Position numbers and translations under genes: made by a program | Notes under the pieces: model-generated | What the model was told of the DNA's origin: nothing | The model's database searches: none | Seen by the model: only the letters and a program-made list of their open reading frames with translations | Assembly (NCBI GenBank): GCA_963691655.1 | Contig: OY829328.1 | Coordinates: 32,755,890 to 32,819,889 of the forward strand | DNA: 64,000 nucleotides | From: Toxonevra muliebris | Lineage: Eukaryota; Arthropoda; Insecta; Diptera; Pallopteridae | Reading direction: 5' to 3' | Part shown: positions 35,354 through 47,399 of the stretch, piece by piece | Position numbering within the stretch: position 1 is the stretch's first letter | Layout: each line of letters begins with the position of its first letter

Positions 35354-36018
35354 GGGGGAAGGCCACTGTGACGGCTGGAAAAATGACTGATTTTCGGTCA
35401 TTTTTTTGATCTGTCAAATAAAGAAATATGGAGATCGTTTTATATTCATTTTATTAAGTGCAGTTCCAACAATATTTCCAAAAATTTTTATTAAAAAAAA
35501 CATTGAATAGTTTTGAGGCGTTGCCATGGTCACGTCGATTTTTCAAGAACGGATTTTCTGAAAAATATAATTTTTAGTTTTTAATAATCTACATGAGTAT
35601 AATTCTCGTCGTACGTAGCGTTTTTTTTATTGTTATTTTCCACAAAATGGCGACTGATTGAAAATTTTTTCATGTTTCGACCCCTTTTTTTTGTTTCAAA
35701 AGAGCTTAAAAATAGTAAAAATCAAAAATCGGCTACGCTTAACGATAGCCACTGCAAAGACGAACAAAACGAATAAAATTGTTTAATATTTGATCGAGTT
35801 ATCGACGCGACCATTTCGAAAAAAGTCGTTTCGAGAAAAACACGTTTAAAGTTTTCAGTCCATTAAGTTTACAGTCTACTTACTATCACTAAAATAGCTG
35901 TAACTCAGGCAACTTTTGGAATTTTGTCTTAGAATTTTGTACACATATTTTTGAATATTTATATAAACTTTTATTTAAGATAAAAAAATTGTTTGACCCT
36001 TCACAGTGGCCTTCCCCC
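35354..36018. mobile_element. 665-bp TTAA-flanked MITE
   Basis: GGGGGAAGGCCACTGTGA begins the element and is repeated inverted, perfectly, at the right end (18 bp, then one mismatch). TTAA lies outside both ends (35350-35353 and 36019-36022). A TTAA target is typical of the piggyBac superfamily. The interior has no transposase. Confidence 0.85.
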
Positions 36019-36156
36019 TTAATACGAGTTCGCATAACACAATATTTTATTGGAACCTAACCTATTGGAGTTGAGCAACAGCCCTGTCCTGTCACTTAAA
36101 TCGAAATGTTTCGCTTCATTTTCAAGGCAGACACCTCGTCACTTCCTCTTTTAGCC

Positions 36157-36275
36157 TGCTTGCTAGACTAGGAAACTTATTTCTGGAAACTATCAAATGT
36201 GATGGCAAGAGGCTCACCCCTTCTTTCCAACACATTTTGACAATTTCCGGAAAGTTTCCTAGTCTAAAAGCCAAC
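36157..36275. repeat. Imperfect inverted repeat
   Basis: Arms contain tagactaggaaact and, inverted, agtttcctagtcta, with further matches towards the centre (caaatgtg and cacattttg). The spacer is about 30 bp. It could be a small palindromic MITE; no target duplication was found. Confidence 0.6.
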
Positions 36276-39200
36276 TTATGTATATAAAAACTGCGGTTTT
36301 TCATGTTCACAACATATAAAAAAAGATTGCAAAAACGTAACTCGTTATTTGAAGTTATATATAAACAGGTTAATGAACAAATGTAGTCATCACAACAACA
36401 ATGTATATAGAGACGGGCAAATCAGACGGCCGTTTCGGAATCCGCCACAATTCCTCATCAGTGATCTTAGTGATAGTTCTTAATCTTTCAATATCCTATA
36501 TAAGCTACTAATATTTGAAATCATAACCCAGAATTACAGATTTGATTCCAAATATCTTCACTGAATAGAGATATTGAAAGAAATTAGGTCGTTTTTCAAT
36601 TTTAAGCGGGTTTAGATATATCGTGGATTGGAAATCTGTTTATGTCGTTTCGTGTATATTTGCTTCGTTCTTTAGCTCCTCATAGCGCAAAGGGACTCAG
36701 TAAAACTTCTCCATCGTGATCAGTCGTTGGTTATCGTCCTAACAATTTTTTTTTATTCTCATATTTTGAAGTCAATTGAACGTTTTCAGGTCGTTTTGAC
36801 GCGCCCGCATTTTCTGGTTCCTTGCGGATTTTACTCCAGTGCTTAGCAGTTAATTTCGGTCAGAGATTTATTGAAATTCCTAGCGCTTTATTTGTGCAAC
36901 AATTGGGTGTTATTGGCATTTCTTTTAAGTTCTTTTTTTTTTCAAAAACATGATGCCATACATGATGATGGTATGCATGGGAAATTGTGCTGTTTTTTTT
37001 TTTATTAGATATTTAGTTCTGGTTAAATAAACAGGCATTTTGCATATCATTTCAATACGCTGCTTACCTCCAATGCTACCGTTTAAAAATTTAAAAAAAT
37101 GTTTTCAAAAATATTATTATTTAATATAATATAATATTATTTCGCCCTAAAATTTTCAAATGACAGCATTAGAGGTACTGTAAAAAAGTACTCCCACTAT
37201 GAGAAAAAACAATGATTTGGCAACACTGGCTATCAATCCCACTCTGCATTCGTGCTCTTCACTTTCCTTTTTTCTCTTTCTCTCTCTCTTTCTGCATTTG
37301 TTTTTTTATTTTGTTGATGGAAAATTGAGATATTTTTTTCGAACGAACTGAACAATTTAAATCTATCTATCTTCTGATTTTTTTTGTTGTTATATTTTTC
37401 ATATGAATTTATATATATATTTGTGTGTGTCTATATCTGTTCATGTAATTGCAATTTTATGGTAGCACTACTCTAGTTTTTCCACAACATGAAAAGAAGA
37501 CAGCATAAAAATATTTAGTAGAAAAACCAGAAGGATTTTTGGTATTGATTTGAAATGTTATAATGAAAGATTATAATGTGAAAAAACAAAAACAACAAAT
37601 TTCCTATGAATTTAAAATTTTATGAAAATATTTAGTTACATTTATATTTAAAAAGCATGAATAATTATTTCACTTGAAATATATAAAAAAAATAAAATTC
37701 TCTAATAATATAATGATTTCCTATGAGCTGAATTATGCAAAAGCTTAAATGAAAAAACATGGACAAATTTCTATGAATTGAAATTGAATTGAAAAACCAC
37801 TTTAAAAAATCTCGAATTAATGTGAGCAGGAGATTTCAAATAATATGCAAAGTTCAGAGTATATAATATATGCATTTTTTTATAGAATAAAATTGTGAGA
37901 TATCAGGGCATCAGCTTTCCCACCTACTTTTCTTTTGCTCTACTGATAGCCTTATGCTTGCAGTTGAACCTTGATTAATGTGATATTATTAAACCAGGAA
38001 CCATTTGGTTGAAGCACAGACACAGACTATACTAATATAAAGAATAATGTAAAATTGTAGTAAAATTGATAAATCGATTATAAATTGTCTAAAACTTAGG
38101 TAAAATTTATCCAACCAAGTTTTTTTAAAACTTGCCATGGAAAACTTAGGCAAAACTGCGTTCAATTGAGTTGGGCAAATTGTAGAACAATTTGTGTAAA
38201 TCGATTAGTTTTTTTTGGGCATTTTACCTTTTCTAAAGTGTTAGTGGAAATCAATTTTTAATTTTTGTTTTGATTTTATATACGATCATAATTTTATAAT
38301 TAGAAATTGGATTTCAAAGTTAATTACACTGTTTCTCATTTGAACTGAGGCATAAATGAACGTATAGGTCATAAATAGTAACCAGCTTTGATTTCTATTA
38401 TAATTTTTATTATAAGTTATTTATGGAAAAATACTTTAATTAAAAATATAACAGCTAAGGCTAAGTCTTTCACCCTCATTTCCACTTGCACCTCTACATT
38501 GAACTACAATGAATTATTTCATTAAGTTCGATTGTTGACAAAACTGTCATAAATATTAACAACTTTATCGCATATAATGACAGCGATTTGTTGCTTTTTT
38601 TTTCTTCTTTCATTTGTTTATATTTTAATGCGTAAAAACACTTTAACAATAATACAATAAAATGACAGCTACAACAATAACAATGGCAGAGAAGTAGCGG
38701 CAACAACAACAATAATAAAAGCACAATAATAACAAAATTATCATACAAGTGGAAGTGCACAAGAACAAAACGTAAATACAAATATCCTTAACTAAATAGA
38801 ATGTGTGTGTGTATGGGCATACACACAACAAGCCACATATGTTTGAATGTATGTGTGTGAATAAATGCTTTTAAATAGAAAATTTTCTAATTTAGTTGAG
38901 TGCTCCTTGTGGTATGCTTCAATTTTATTATTATTAATATTTGAATTGGTTGCAAACAGAGACAACACTCTCACACACTCATGCACACATACACATACAC
39001 AATTATGTCAATTGCATTTTATATTTACATACACATGCATGTATGTATGTATGTATGCATGTAAATATATATGAGTGAGAGTGTGCGTGTGCAAGTCCTT
39101 GTATCTATTATAATGTCGCATAGAGTGCGAAGAAATAAAAGCGACATACTACTCAGGGTCGAACAATAAAAGGACAATTGTATTGGAAGTGTTCATTTAT

Positions 39201-40777
39201 ATGTGTGTGTGTGTGCTTTTATGAATGTGTATTTGCGGTTGTATATACATATGTACATTCATATGTGTACATTTTATAAATGACTATAACGCCTTCTTCG
39301 CGCAAATCGAAAGCAATTCTAAAAGCATATGAACAAATGTAAATATACAAACACATACACTTTCATACGCAGTTATATATACGCACGAGTATGTATATTT
39401 AAATAGCACGCTGTCACCATCCTTGCATATATACATGTGTACATAAATATATATGAAGTCAATTTTATTAAATTGCCATTAAAGTCTGACATTTATGGTA
39501 AATTATATTATTGCAATTGAATTGTAAATGGAATTAGCATATCATATTTGGTTATAAGAATATCTCTCTCTCTCTCTTTCTCTTCCTGCTATATATATTT
39601 TGTATGTGTGTGTATAAATATATTTATAGTTATATGTGTGGGTGGCGGGCTGGGCAGCTTTAATGGGAGAGTGAGATAAGTTACTGCAATTGATTTATGG
39701 TTGCTGTTGCTGCTTTGTCTTTGTTCAATGTGTTATTATTGAATTATATTTTATGATATTGTGTATTTATTGTCACATTTATGACATGACGTTGTCAATT
39801 AATCTCTTTGATTATACATAAATAATAAAATATTGTAAGTATGGATTTTTTGTAAGTAAGCCAAACAGTGCATGTGTTAAATAAATGGAAATGAATATGC
39901 AGCAAAAAGATTACAATTATTTTAATGAATACAAATACATTTGTAACCATGTATAGATATGGAAAGTTAAGCTCATATAAATATTTAAATAATTTCTATG
40001 GAAGCTTTTAAGGATTAAAATAAGACGCAAGCAGGAGATAAGTAAAAGGGAACGCTTCAGGCTTCGAAAATACCTGAAATGAAGTAGGAATTACTAAATA
40101 CTTTTCAGAGTTCTTTAAATTTATTTCAGAATATTAGAAACGAGCTTCAAAATTGCCAAATATTTTTCTGATTAATCCAAATTGTTTGATTTTAAACGTT
40201 ATAAGTATACAAAGAAGACAATAATATGCAAGAACAAATTTTCTATTAAAATTTTTAAGGTCTTTCTGTCTCTTTCTTTCTTATAGTAAACACAATTTAA
40301 ATTTGAAAGCCGAAGTTAGCTACAGATAAAACTTTTATCGTGCATAATTTCTCTTTTTTCTGATTATACAGTGCAACAGACATTTTCGAGACTCAACGAA
40401 ACTTGTCTCATATGAAAGTATTAAGAAGTTTGTGATAGTAAAACCCTAGCTGGGTTTTGGTCGACCTAATCACAATTTTTTTACAGTGTGTTAATCTACA
40501 TTTAAGACGACTCTTGTCTATAAAAGCCCATTTTAAAATTTTATGGTGAATCTTTTCTCAGAATATTTTGGCCCATTAACTTCTTCTTTCATTGGTCTTT
40601 TCGGTTTTTTTTTAAGTAATGCCGCAAAATACCTTTTTGAAATGGTATTCCAGGGTTAAAGTGTTCTACAAAAATTTTAGTAGAGGTCGCGAAAAGCAAG
40701 AACCATAAAAGGGTTAAAGGTAAGACCGAAAAAAGGAAAATCGCATGCTTCATATAGTAAATGTTATACATTTACTA
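36276..40777. other. AT-rich non-coding DNA with CA/TG repeats
   Basis: Block 36405-36480 (gacgggcaaatcagacggcc, then ggaatccgccacaattcctc) is GC-richer and looks like part of a dispersed repeat I cannot name. CT and TG/CA microsatellites cluster at 37270-37300, 38800-39060, 39195-39225 and 39560-39615. A cacagtgcaaca-like word follows TTA at 40371-40385. I see no gene. Confidence 0.45.
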
Positions 40778-40840
40778 GTGCCGTGGCGTAGTTGGTAGTG
40801 TGCTGGATTGCTAATTATTTAATTAGCAGTCCAGCACCAT
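40778..40840 (+). mobile_element. tRNA-like SINE head (family 2) with near-perfect palindrome
   Basis: gtgccgtggcgtagttgg fits a tRNA 5' half with an A box (TGGCGTAGTTGG), followed by gtgctggattgcta. The next part folds back: 40801-40817 and 40820-40836 are inverted repeats with one mismatch and a two-base loop. No B box follows. The same head word, reversed, occurs at 55237-55258. Confidence 0.5.
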
Positions 40841-40865
40841 ATATAGGCTAGAGTTTAGAGTTGAA

Positions 40866-41925
40866 GGTAGGCTGGACTAAACCAAAACACTCAGTCACAA
40901 AGACCATTGTACTATACTTGAGATAAAGCTAGTAGATGAAAGTATCGTAGAAAGACAGGGGATAAATGGGAATGAAAAAGATCTAAGGTCTCTCAACCTC
41001 GAACTTCTTTGTTTCACTGATGAACCTTAGAAGCTCAGGAAGAGGGAGAGCCTTAATCTGATTCTCGAGAACAATAAAGATAATGCTCCGTAGTATCGTC
41101 GTTCTCAAGACACGGTTGGCAGGTTGGATCGGTGATGACGCCCATATTAGTTATATGCTGACCACATGTGCCATGCCCTGTGATGACACCCACCAGTAAT
41201 CTCAAGTCCTTCTCAGTTTCAGAAGAAATTTCGCTGATTTCCTGTTAGGTTGTCTTACGAAGCACTTTGTGATTCTGCAGGAGTCAAGCGGGGCCATCTT
41301 TCTCTATCGATAGAACCGACGAAATCGTTAATCCAACGTATGATCTCCCCAGAACCTACGCCAAGAAAAGGTTCCAGACCCCATGACGTAATTGCCGAAC
41401 CTTCATTGGCTAGTTCATCAATACCACAGTATCTTGCCCATGCCCATATAAGGCATAACTTGTGTTTTGCCTTACACTATTTAGTTTTGCCTTACACTTG
41501 CTCACCAATTTTGAGTACCTGGCAGGGTTAGCAAGGGCCTTCAGTGCAGCTTGGCTATCACTACAGATGCCTATGCACTTCCCACGCCATCTTTTCTGAA
41601 TTATCTACCCCACCACATCCAGGATAGCGAAAACCTCCGTTAGGAAGTTTGGCGCCATCTGTCTAGTGGAAAAAGAGTACTTGGCCTCATCGTCCAAGTA
41701 CCAACCTCTGGACTCAACCATTGATAACGGTCCGGGAACCAAACATCATACCTTCTTCCGAAGCGCAAACAAGACACATTGTCCACGGGAATCAAGAACA
41801 GTGGACCCTGTACTGACAACTGGTGGTATATCTGACTGTGCCCTACATCCGCCTCGACCAACCAGATTCCATTTAAACGGAGTCAGAGCTGATTCACAGA
41901 ATATTCTACATCAGAAAGTAATGAA
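40866..41925 (-). pseudogene. Third LINE family, RNase H region and 3' tail
   Basis: On the minus strand, fragments of RNase H and downstream regions appear in changing frames. From about 41690 there is a TDG-like start, then ELANEGSA (about 41410), then PFLGVGS, then LDSCRITKCFVRQPNRKSAK (about 41285), then a GHGTCGQHI-type segment (about 41170), then LPELLRFISETKKFEVERP and stop (about 41000). The tail at 40868-40915 has GTACAATGGTC and ACTGAGTG, the shared LINE tail. The family differs from copies A, B, D and E in its words. Stops are frequent, so it is dead. Confidence 0.75.
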
Positions 41926-42512
41926 TTGAGATATTTTTAACTCAAAATTAAGTTTTTTTTTTGGGGTTCGAATGTAAATTCTCCATGAGTTTCAACCGCT
42001 AACACTAAAACCAAAAATAAATTTAATTTATATATTTCATTGAGATACAGTCTTAAATTAGCTAATTGAATTTATCTCTTATAATCATTGATTTATTAAA
42101 CCATATTGACATGGACTATGATTCAAGTATACGTCGCTATATTTAATTGCAAATCGTTATTGTTTCCATATTGAAATGCATGGAAATTTCAGTATCGGTA
42201 ATTGTAAATTGTAAGTTACTAATTTCAATTAGTTATTCATTTTTAGCTGGATTCCATTAGAATCCTAATGATATACTATTTAGTACATGTATGTATATTT
42301 GTGAAGCATTTAATTTATACTAATATGTATGTGAAACTGTGATTAGATTTAATATTAACCTCCTCATTATTTGTATAGCTCTTTACATGAAGCTAACATT
42401 CTTGATGTGAACAAAATTATCAGCAGCTCACAGCAGTTATGCATTGTGGTTGGTCATTTTCATATCTATGAATAAGCAATACACAGGAATTTTTACTTTC
42501 ATACCACATACA
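41926..42512. other. AT-rich DNA
   Basis: No repeat boundary or coding signal. Confidence 0.6.
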
Positions 42513-42688
42513 TACAGTGCCGGTCATATTATTAGCAACCAAAATCACTTGCACTTTAAATCAATTCTTAAGTTCACTAAAATAATTTTAATCAAAAATC
42601 TTTTTTATTCAAAACAAAATATATTTATTGCCATTTATTATAAAAAATGAAAAAATACGAAATTATGTTGCAAATAAGAAAAGAAAGA

Positions 42689-42895
42689 AGTTATCTTAAA
42701 TTAACGTCTGAATTGAAAAGGTCAAACCATTTGCAACTAGACAACGTTAATGTGATTCGAATTCGCTTCCATTGCTTTTGAACATTCTCACACAGATTCT
42801 CTAGTTTCTCAAACATTTTCGTTCCAATTTGTTGCTTCACGAGCATTCAATGTCTCTCAATTGGGTTTAGATCGAAAGGAGGAGAAATAGTTTAT
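42689..42895 (-). pseudogene. Tc1-like transposase, C-terminal piece
   Basis: On the minus strand it reads PFDLNPIER, with the Glu of the DDE triad at about 42853, then a stop. A following frame gives a helical tail (KLENLCENVQKQWKRI) ending in a stop near 42697. It lies next to the left terminal repeat. Confidence 0.75.
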
Positions 42896-42929
42896 CTCAA
42901 AATGAAATTTTTAAAAAATATTTAATACA

Positions 42930-43285
42930 CAAGTATTGTTGATGTGCGTCATAAAGTTGGAAGACCTCGCAAAACAACGTACAGAAAAAGCCTCGAAATT
43001 ATAAGATTGATAAGACCGAATCCGAATGTGGAACCGAGGAAAATAAAAGTACACTTCCGTTGGATATATCATCGTCGACAATCAAGCACCGACCCAGAAA
43101 AAGTGGATTAAGTGCATACAACATTGCCGAAAAAGTATTAACTCTAAGAAAAATCGCTTAACTTATTTAAAATTCCCTCATAAATATAAAAAATGGACTT
43201 TTCAAAAGATTTAGTTCTAAAATGAGAGCAAAATGAACATGTGCGGTTCTGGAGGAAAAGAGTTTATTAGAAGGTCACACGGTAA
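42930..43285 (+). pseudogene. Tc1-like transposase, N-terminal and first catalytic piece
   Basis: Reads KVGRPRKTTYRKSLEIIRLI (helix-turn-helix with the GRPR AT-hook word), then a second helix region with stops near 43110. At about 43220 comes NESKMNMCGSGGKEFIRRSH, where the usual DES catalytic Asp is Asn. Orientation is opposite to the C-terminal piece at 42689-42895. Confidence 0.75.
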
Positions 43286-43400
43286 AAAATACAATTTGTT
43301 TTCAATAAAAAAGTTTTTTGATAAAAATTGTTTTAGTGGACTTAAGAAGTTATTTAAAGTGCAAGTGATTTTGGTTGCAAATAATATGACCGGCACTGTA

Positions 43401-44500
43401 TGTATACAAGTACTTAGCTATTTATACGTAGGTATAAATTATCGGTAGAATTAATTCTACAAAATACTACCACATTGTCTTTCACTATCTTGATGATTCT
43501 ATAGTTTGTGGGTACATTATGATGACAATGATGAGCAATAATAATATGAGCTCAAACCAAATATTTTAACGAATACATACGTGCACTAGCGGATCCAAGG
43601 GGGAATAGGAGTTGGAGTAAGGTGGCGAACTCGGTGAGGGGGCGAGCAGGAGGGAGGGCGAAAGGGCTTTGACGTTAAATCAAGCTTCAATATGTGTGTG
43701 AATGCGTATATATTAGACACATGCCTGACTAAGTAATTAGGCATGCATGAAAAGTGGCAAAATTGTGTTTGCATTCTTGGTTGCATGTGGATGGCACCAC
43801 ATGCGCAAATTCGCTTAAAGGTGAATGCGTTTGTCTGGGCGTATGTTTGTTTGTGTGCGTGTGTGTGTGTGTAAAGTTTGCGGTTAATTTAATATATAAA
43901 ACGTTTTAATGACAATTTAACTATCGGAAACATATAAACCTTATTATTTAATTGTAGTTTTGATTTATAATTGGCGGTTACGAAATTTGTAATTAGATTA
44001 CATGTTTTGTGGTTACTGTAAACTACCTATATATCTCGGTTGTTGTTTTTATTTTTGTTATGAATCAATAAAAAATAGAAACATTTAGAAATTTAATTAG
44101 ATATGCAGGAAAAAGATTGAATTATTAATTTTAAAACCAAATAAATAGGAAGTTTAATATTAATTTCTCTGAAGGGGAGCTTGAAAAAATACTTTGTTTG
44201 TAACATAAATTTATAATTTGAAGCCTGTAGAATACGATTACTGATTTTGGTCAGTTCTCAAAAATGACGTCATGTGAGTCTATGAGCGTGACTCGCCTCT
44301 GCTCCGTTCGGGCCTTTCCGAAACTTTAAACGCGATAGAAAATCGACCACAAATGGGCGCTGTACATAAGAATCCCATCTTGGACTATGTTATCTTGCGG
44401 CAGACAACCAATTAATTTAAAAGTTGAATTTGTTTTTATTTAAAGTTTTGTAAAGGAAACTGAAAATGAACGACGGAAATAGAAAAACCGGAGAAATCAT
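43401..44500. other. Non-coding DNA with a lone hAT-type end
   Basis: CACTAGCGGATCCAAGGGGG at 43584-43603 resembles the end of the hAT-like element at 54466 (CAGTAGCGTATCC, then AAAGGGG). A GC-rich gagggggcgagcagg tract follows, and no partner end was found. (GT)n lies at 43858-43872. Confidence 0.45.
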
Positions 44501-44508
44501 ATATACAT

Positions 44509-45456
44509 GGGACATTCTCTGTCAATGGGAGACTGCCCCCCCTGACCAAAATTGGTTAAGATATTTTAGGGCATGTTTGGGCTCAAATAAAAGCTTATTG
44601 TCTCTAGTTTCGAATGCAACAAGGCCTTTTTTGATTTTGCATGATGGCGGACGCTTACCCAAGTCACCATAAAAAACCAGATAAAGCCTTTTTTCGTATA
44701 TTTTTGTTCGCTGAATATGAATCTAATATTATTTTTCACAGGAAATGTTATGTGTTGTCCCTAACCTCAAAAAGGTCCAAAAAGGCTGTTTTTAGGGTCT
44801 TACGCTTACCCAAGTCATCATAAAACGACGGGAAAAGCTTATTTTTGTGTAATTTCAGTTGATGAACATGAATCTAATATTATTTTCTACAGGAAATGTT
44901 ATGTGTAGTCCCTAACCTCAAAAAATGAAAAATTCCAAAAAACTTTTTTTCGTATCTCACGTGTCCCAAGTCATTAGAAAACTTCCCAAATGATTTATTT
45001 TTCAATTTTCATTCCTTCAAACTTTTAGCGTTACCCAGAAGCAATGATGTGAACTTAATAAGTCTCTGTTTTCTTTGCGGTGCTTTATTCGAGTTAAAAT
45101 AAAATTTATAATGAAGAATAAGATTTTTGGAAAGTTTTCTGGTAATTTGGGACACATGAGGCACGAAAAAAAGTTTTTTGGGATTTTTCATTTTTTGAGG
45201 TTATGGACGACATGTAACATTTTCCGTGGAAAATAATATTAGATTCATGTTTATCAGCTGAAACTACTTAATAAAACTAATATTTTAAGATGAGGTGGTA
45301 GACTTGAAGCTGCCATATTGATCCGCCATCAAGCGAAATCAAAAAAGGCCTTGTTGCATTTGAAACTAGAGATAATAAGCTTTTGAGCCCAAACATGTTC
45401 TAAAATACCTTAACCAATTTTGGACAGGGGGGGTCTCCCATTGACAGAGAATGTCA
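44509..45456. mobile_element. Foldback (palindromic) element, about 950 bp
   Basis: GACATTCTCTGTCAATGGGA at the left is mirrored at the right end (cccattgacagagaatgtc). The arms match over long stretches (attggttaag, gagcccaaacatg, actagagataataagctt, cctaacctcaaaaa). The left arm contains three tandem units of about 152 bp, each starting acccaagtca (near 44657, 44808 and 44964). The right arm has one unit. No coding capacity. A single arm of the same family is at 8665-9091. Confidence 0.85.
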
Positions 45457-47089
45457 ATTTTTCTCAGATCGGAAATTTGAACCTAGCATCTTTCGTAAAT
45501 AAGCCTAACGCATTAATCAAAGCAAGCACTCTCTTAAGTCAAGACTTTAAGCTTTAAATTGCATTTCCTACAGCGCTCCTTGCATACTTAGAAAAGCTTT
45601 TGATTAAAGTATTGTCTTGAGGCTATAAAACAAACACAATGCCATAAAAAAATTTGAAAAAATTTCTTTTATAGCATATACATATTAAAACTTCTTTATT
45701 TGGCTTCTTCCCCCTAGATTCATCACTAACTCTTTTTTTTTTTTTAATTATAATCTGGAATTTCCAATCAAAATTCGTAGAAAATTAAACTCGATATTTC
45801 TTGTGAAAATACAAAATATTCCTTCAGGCTATTTTCAAAAATTAATTACTTACAATTGAAAAAGCTAATAATTCCCCCTGCTTTTATTCTATGTGTCATA
45901 TCCCCCCTGGCCCGTTCTCCATTTCCCTTGCACACTTGTATATGCAACAATTTATTTCACATTTGTCGTTCGGTGTTTTGTGTGGAAATTTTCAAAAACT
46001 CCCAAATGGAATAACACTTTTTATTTTATTCACTGGTAAAAATATGCAAGACTGCAAAAAACTTTGTCAACAATAGTGGCACTGCAAATCCAATGCAAAG
46101 TATACCTATGACAGACGCTTTCTTTTTCGCTCCCAACTCCCCCGCTTTAGTAAACACGTACATAATGCCAGTCAGAAGGTACACCCACACACATATAGGT
46201 ATTTAAGTATAGTAATCCAGGGAGTGTAAGGAGATTGTGTCACACACAGATAGCAGGAAGTAACAGGAAATAGCAGCAAAAAAAAAAAAAAAATCGTATG
46301 TTTGTAGATGCGATGACGACAACGACGATTTTTATTCAAACATGAAAAATTATTTGCAAGCAAAATTCCAAACACGTTGGTAACGCATAAATTCACATTT
46401 CATACTGCTACATACTCATATGTATATATGTGTGTCTGTGTGTGTGTATTGCCGGAAAAAGGAACAAAATCACAGTATGTGGATACATATGAGAATTTGC
46501 AGTAGGTACAAAAAAAAACAGCAACAGCAGCACGATTCTTTTACAAAGGGGAAACAACAAAACAAGCAGAAGCAGCTACAAACAAACAAGCTAAAAAGGG
46601 AATATTCGAAACTAAGCTAAAGCTAAAGCCAAAGCAAAAAACAACAGCAACACAAAAAAAAAAAAAAAAAAAAAAAAACGCTCAAATTCCACTTCATCGT
46701 CATATTGCAAACGTGACTAGATTTTGTGAATAAAATTGTTAAGGGAGTTAAATACAACGACGTATGTACATATGTATACAGTTAAAAGAATATTTGAAAG
46801 GGGGCAACAAAATAGTGACTCTATGCATATGTGCTGCGTTGTGTAGAGGGGCGAGGAGGGAGTTCAAATCCAAATTAGTCAGTATTTTCCTTTTTTCCAA
46901 AGAGGATTTGTTAGCTTGCGCTTGTGTGAATTTGCAGTTTTGCACTTGCCACTCATTGCTGTTATTGTTGAGACTCTTAAGACTTTTGATTTTTGAATTG
47001 CTGGATTTTGTGATGATTCAAATTCAAATGTTCAATTTCTATTTTGTTTTTATATGAAAAATCTTTATCAGCTAGAGGATAAGTTATTT
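45457..47089. other. Non-coding DNA with poly-A and CA/TG repeats
   Basis: A25 lies at 46654-46678, an A15 run near 46277-46292 and TG runs at 46430-46448. No gene recognised. Confidence 0.55.
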
Positions 47090-47275
47090 ATAAAAACTTT
47101 ATGGAACTCATAGGAACTTCATTGAAATTTCATATTTAAGAGAAACACCATTGGAAATCTATACGTTATCCTACAGAGACTTCACTCAACTTTATAAAAA
47201 ATTTATTGAAAATATATAATTGCCGAATTTCATAGGAACTGCAAGAGAACTCTATAGAAACTAATGTAGAAGCAG
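47090..47275. repeat. Short-period 'aactcyatagaaact' array, left half
   Basis: Drifting copies of ggaactcataggaacttc-like words with a period of about 12-16 bp. The same array resumes at 48690 after the Helitron-like insertion and recurs at 59120-59400. Confidence 0.7.
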
Positions 47276-47399
47276 ACATTGTTTATCTTTACATGTAAAA
47301 TCGTAGAGTTTTGTGTGTATGTAAGCGTGTTACTTTTGAACGAATTGGCTGATTGAAGTAATTTTTCCAGAATATATTTTTTTGGGCGGGAGGATAAAA

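Larger units (their letters stand above)
42515..43398. mobile_element. Tc1-like transposon with ~104-bp inverted ends and rearranged interior
   Basis: The left end 42515-42618 and right end 43295-43398 are inverted repeats with 96 of 104 positions matching, starting CAGTGCCGGTCATATTATT. TA lies outside both ends (42513-42514 and 43399-43400), the Tc1/mariner target. Inside, the transposase C-terminus is on the minus strand and the N-terminal and middle parts are on the plus strand, so the interior has been inverted or rebuilt. Confidence 0.9.

Noticed and set aside
34977..35390. 137-codon open frame on the plus strand
   Set aside because: It runs into the TTAA MITE at 35354 so its end is transposon sequence, has no recognised domain, and is rich in K/N/F as expected from AT-rich DNA.
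34346..37219. cagtgttgcca words in opposite orientation as ends of a large hAT element
   Set aside because: Flanking 8-mers do not match and the interior shows no transposase. The word is short.
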